Assembly: GCA_036925085.1 (NCBI GenBank) | Contig: JAUPFP010000044.1 | Location: 1,666,376 to 1,730,375, forward strand | Source of the DNA: Brachycybe producta | Taxonomy: Eukaryota; Arthropoda; Diplopoda; Playtdesmida; Andrognathidae | Direction of reading: 5' to 3' | DNA length: 64,000 bases | Shown: in pieces, positions 62,273 to 64,000 of the stretch | Numbering within the stretch: the first letter of the stretch is position 1 | Layout of the letters: the number at the start of each line of letters is the position of its first letter | Notes under the pieces: model-generated | The model's database searches: none | Told to the model about the DNA's origin: nothing | The model's input: only the letters and a program-made list of their open reading frames with translations | Made by a program: the position numbers and the translations under genes

Positions 62273-63900
62273 ATTTTTTTTTAGACAGAATTGTCTTAAT
62301 TTCCCTGACTTTCCTAACTCATTTTCATTTCACTGACTTTCCAGCTCAATACGAGCCTTAATATATATAAAAATATTGTACATTAATATTCTATATCAGC
62401 TAAAAGTTACGTCAAAATTCATAGATATCAAATTATCATTGAAGTCAACGAATATTTGACAAACGTTCTTAAATTCTATGTTGATGACGCCTGTGAATAT
62501 TTGTCGATTGTTCAACAAACATTTGAAGAAAAAAAACCCAGCTGGATACAGATTTCCAGGCGTTAAACATACGTAACTCTTGAATTTATCACTGAATTTG
62601 TTTTGAACAAAATACACCTCGAAAGAGCTACATTTTTTTAGGATGTTTGAACTAATATATGTACCACATATCGAGACTTGCTTTACTTTCTAAACCATGA
62701 ATCTGCAGTAAACACCTACATTTTGGAAAAATTTGAGGCTCAATCCAGCCCACAGTACTTTATAGTGAGCTCAGCCCACAAAATCTTATATAGTGAGTTT
62801 AGCCCATCAAGCACTTGGTCTGGACGTTTTCAAAAGCCCAACTGACCCGTGAGCAGTGCCATCTTAATGAGGGGGCCAACTGATCCCTGGCCCAGGGCCT
62901 CCGTCTAAACTAGTGCCTCAGTCAGTTAATTGTCACTATTTTCTGTATTTTTAAATCTTTAATTTCAATTTATTTGACATCAAAAACATTTTACTATTTT
63001 AAAAAAATAGACCTATTCACTTATGTGATTTACTTCATAAAAGTCCTGTTCCAATATATACAATGGAAATCATCATGAAATCATCAATACTTTTTATATA
63101 TAGAACACTGGTTCCTTTGGGGAAAAATGAGTTTATTTGTAAGGCATGGTTGGGGGCCTCAAATAAATCTTGTGCCAGGGGCCACAAAAGACTTAAAGAC
63201 GGCCCTGCCCGTGAGGCCCATAAAACTAAAAAGACCAATAAAGTCCACAAAGTCTCACCAGGTCTATGAGACCCCTGAGCTTTTTTTTCTTCAGAAAATT
63301 ACCAACACCGGCCTCAAAGCCGTTATGTACATGTAGGTCTGTAATGTGCAAGAAGGCTCAAACCGATCTCAACTTATGTTTTATGTCGTGAAAAGGATTT
63401 TCTACTTTTCTAAATCTTTCTTGTTATCTAGAAGTAATTACTAACAAAAGAAAAACACATAAAGCTAATGACACACACTTGAAGTTGAAGTTGAAATTGA
63501 AGTGATTGTCTCAAGAAACTGTTTTTGTTATATTATTATTTATTATTTATTATTGCATTTAGGCTCGTATGCAGCCAGCCATTTGTTCTAAATATCAATA
63601 AGTTGATTGGATGGATATTAGTGTCATTTCAAACATTCAATTTCGAAATATAAACTTTTTCTTTTTCCATCTTTTTTTTCTGCTGTCTTATTTCCACTCC
63701 ATTCATCCATTCGGAAAGAAAGCATTTCCGATATTACTTTCAATTTCAAAGGTGTCAAAATCGAATTATCCTTCCAACCCCCCCAAAAAGAAGTTTTTAT
63801 TTGAAATGAAAATCTTCAAAGATAATATTAAAAGCTACCAAAAAAAAAAGACGAAAACATGGAATTTTTTTTATAGAAGTTTCATATCAAAGTAAATCTT
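62273..63900. other. Intergenic sequence, no gene seen
   Basis: GGCCC/GGGCC-type repeat fragments (62830-62900 and 63150-63270) resemble 15430-15600. The rest is AT-rich, with no coding signal. Confidence 0.5.
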
Positions 63901-63913
63901 TAAGGTATTTTGT

Positions 63914-63918
<5 letters not shown>

Positions 63919-63949
<31 letters not shown>

Positions 63950-63950
63950 G

Positions 63951-63985
<35 letters not shown>

Positions 63986-64000
63986 TCTCTCTCTCGCTCT
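63919..64000. repeat. CT microsatellite at window end
   Basis: (CT)n with TGT and CGCT interruptions, continuing past the edge. Confidence 0.95.

Overview
This 64 kb window is AT-rich nuclear DNA from an animal. It has two multi-exon genes with ordinary GT-AG introns, many microsatellites, and a very dense load of short non-autonomous DNA transposons. The likely source is a non-insect arthropod such as a crustacean, chelicerate or myriapod. Reasons: a true Wnt4 gene is present (insects have lost it; the fly gene named Wnt4 is a Wnt9 orthologue), and there is an interstitial block of CCTAA units, matching the arthropod TTAGG telomere motif. The exact taxon cannot be read from the sequence.

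Gene 1 (minus strand, 34654 down to 3680) is a complete Wnt4-type ligand. Five coding exons join in frame into 361 residues, with a signal peptide, 24 cysteines and the palmitoleoylation motif CHGVSGSC. Introns 1 and 3 are very long (19.2 and 10.2 kb) and full of repeats; introns 2 and 4 are 354 and 79 bp.

Gene 2 (plus strand, 44171 to 53757) is a complete lysosomal beta-hexosaminidase subunit (GH20). Thirteen exons join in frame into 554 residues, with a signal peptide, the catalytic Asp-Glu pair, a TATA box upstream and AATAAA downstream. The two genes are divergent, about 9.5 kb apart, with no sign of a functional link.

The rest (1-3679, 34655-44170, 53758-64000 and the introns) is mostly repeats. 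I could separate several families: palindromic elements with 9-bp target duplications that carry a CRE-like TGACGTCA (A); Harbinger-like elements of about 300 bp with TWA duplications (B); two related long fold-back families (C, D) that dominate both genes' introns; a GGCTCGGATTT family (E); an ACAG/CTGT family (F); a hAT-like GATTCG family (G); two mariner/IS630-type remnants; a 413-bp element with an 8-bp duplication, a 32-bp internal period and telomere-like repeats; and elements with GTTTCCAC or TTCACACGG-type ends. Many are nested, which gives relative insertion ages. At 57566-57601 there is an isolated 36-nt sequence with good splice sites that may be a microexon of an unseen gene. I found no clear new biological system. 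The strongest leads are the hairpin-forming intronic elements, the CRE-carrying MITE and the possible microexon.
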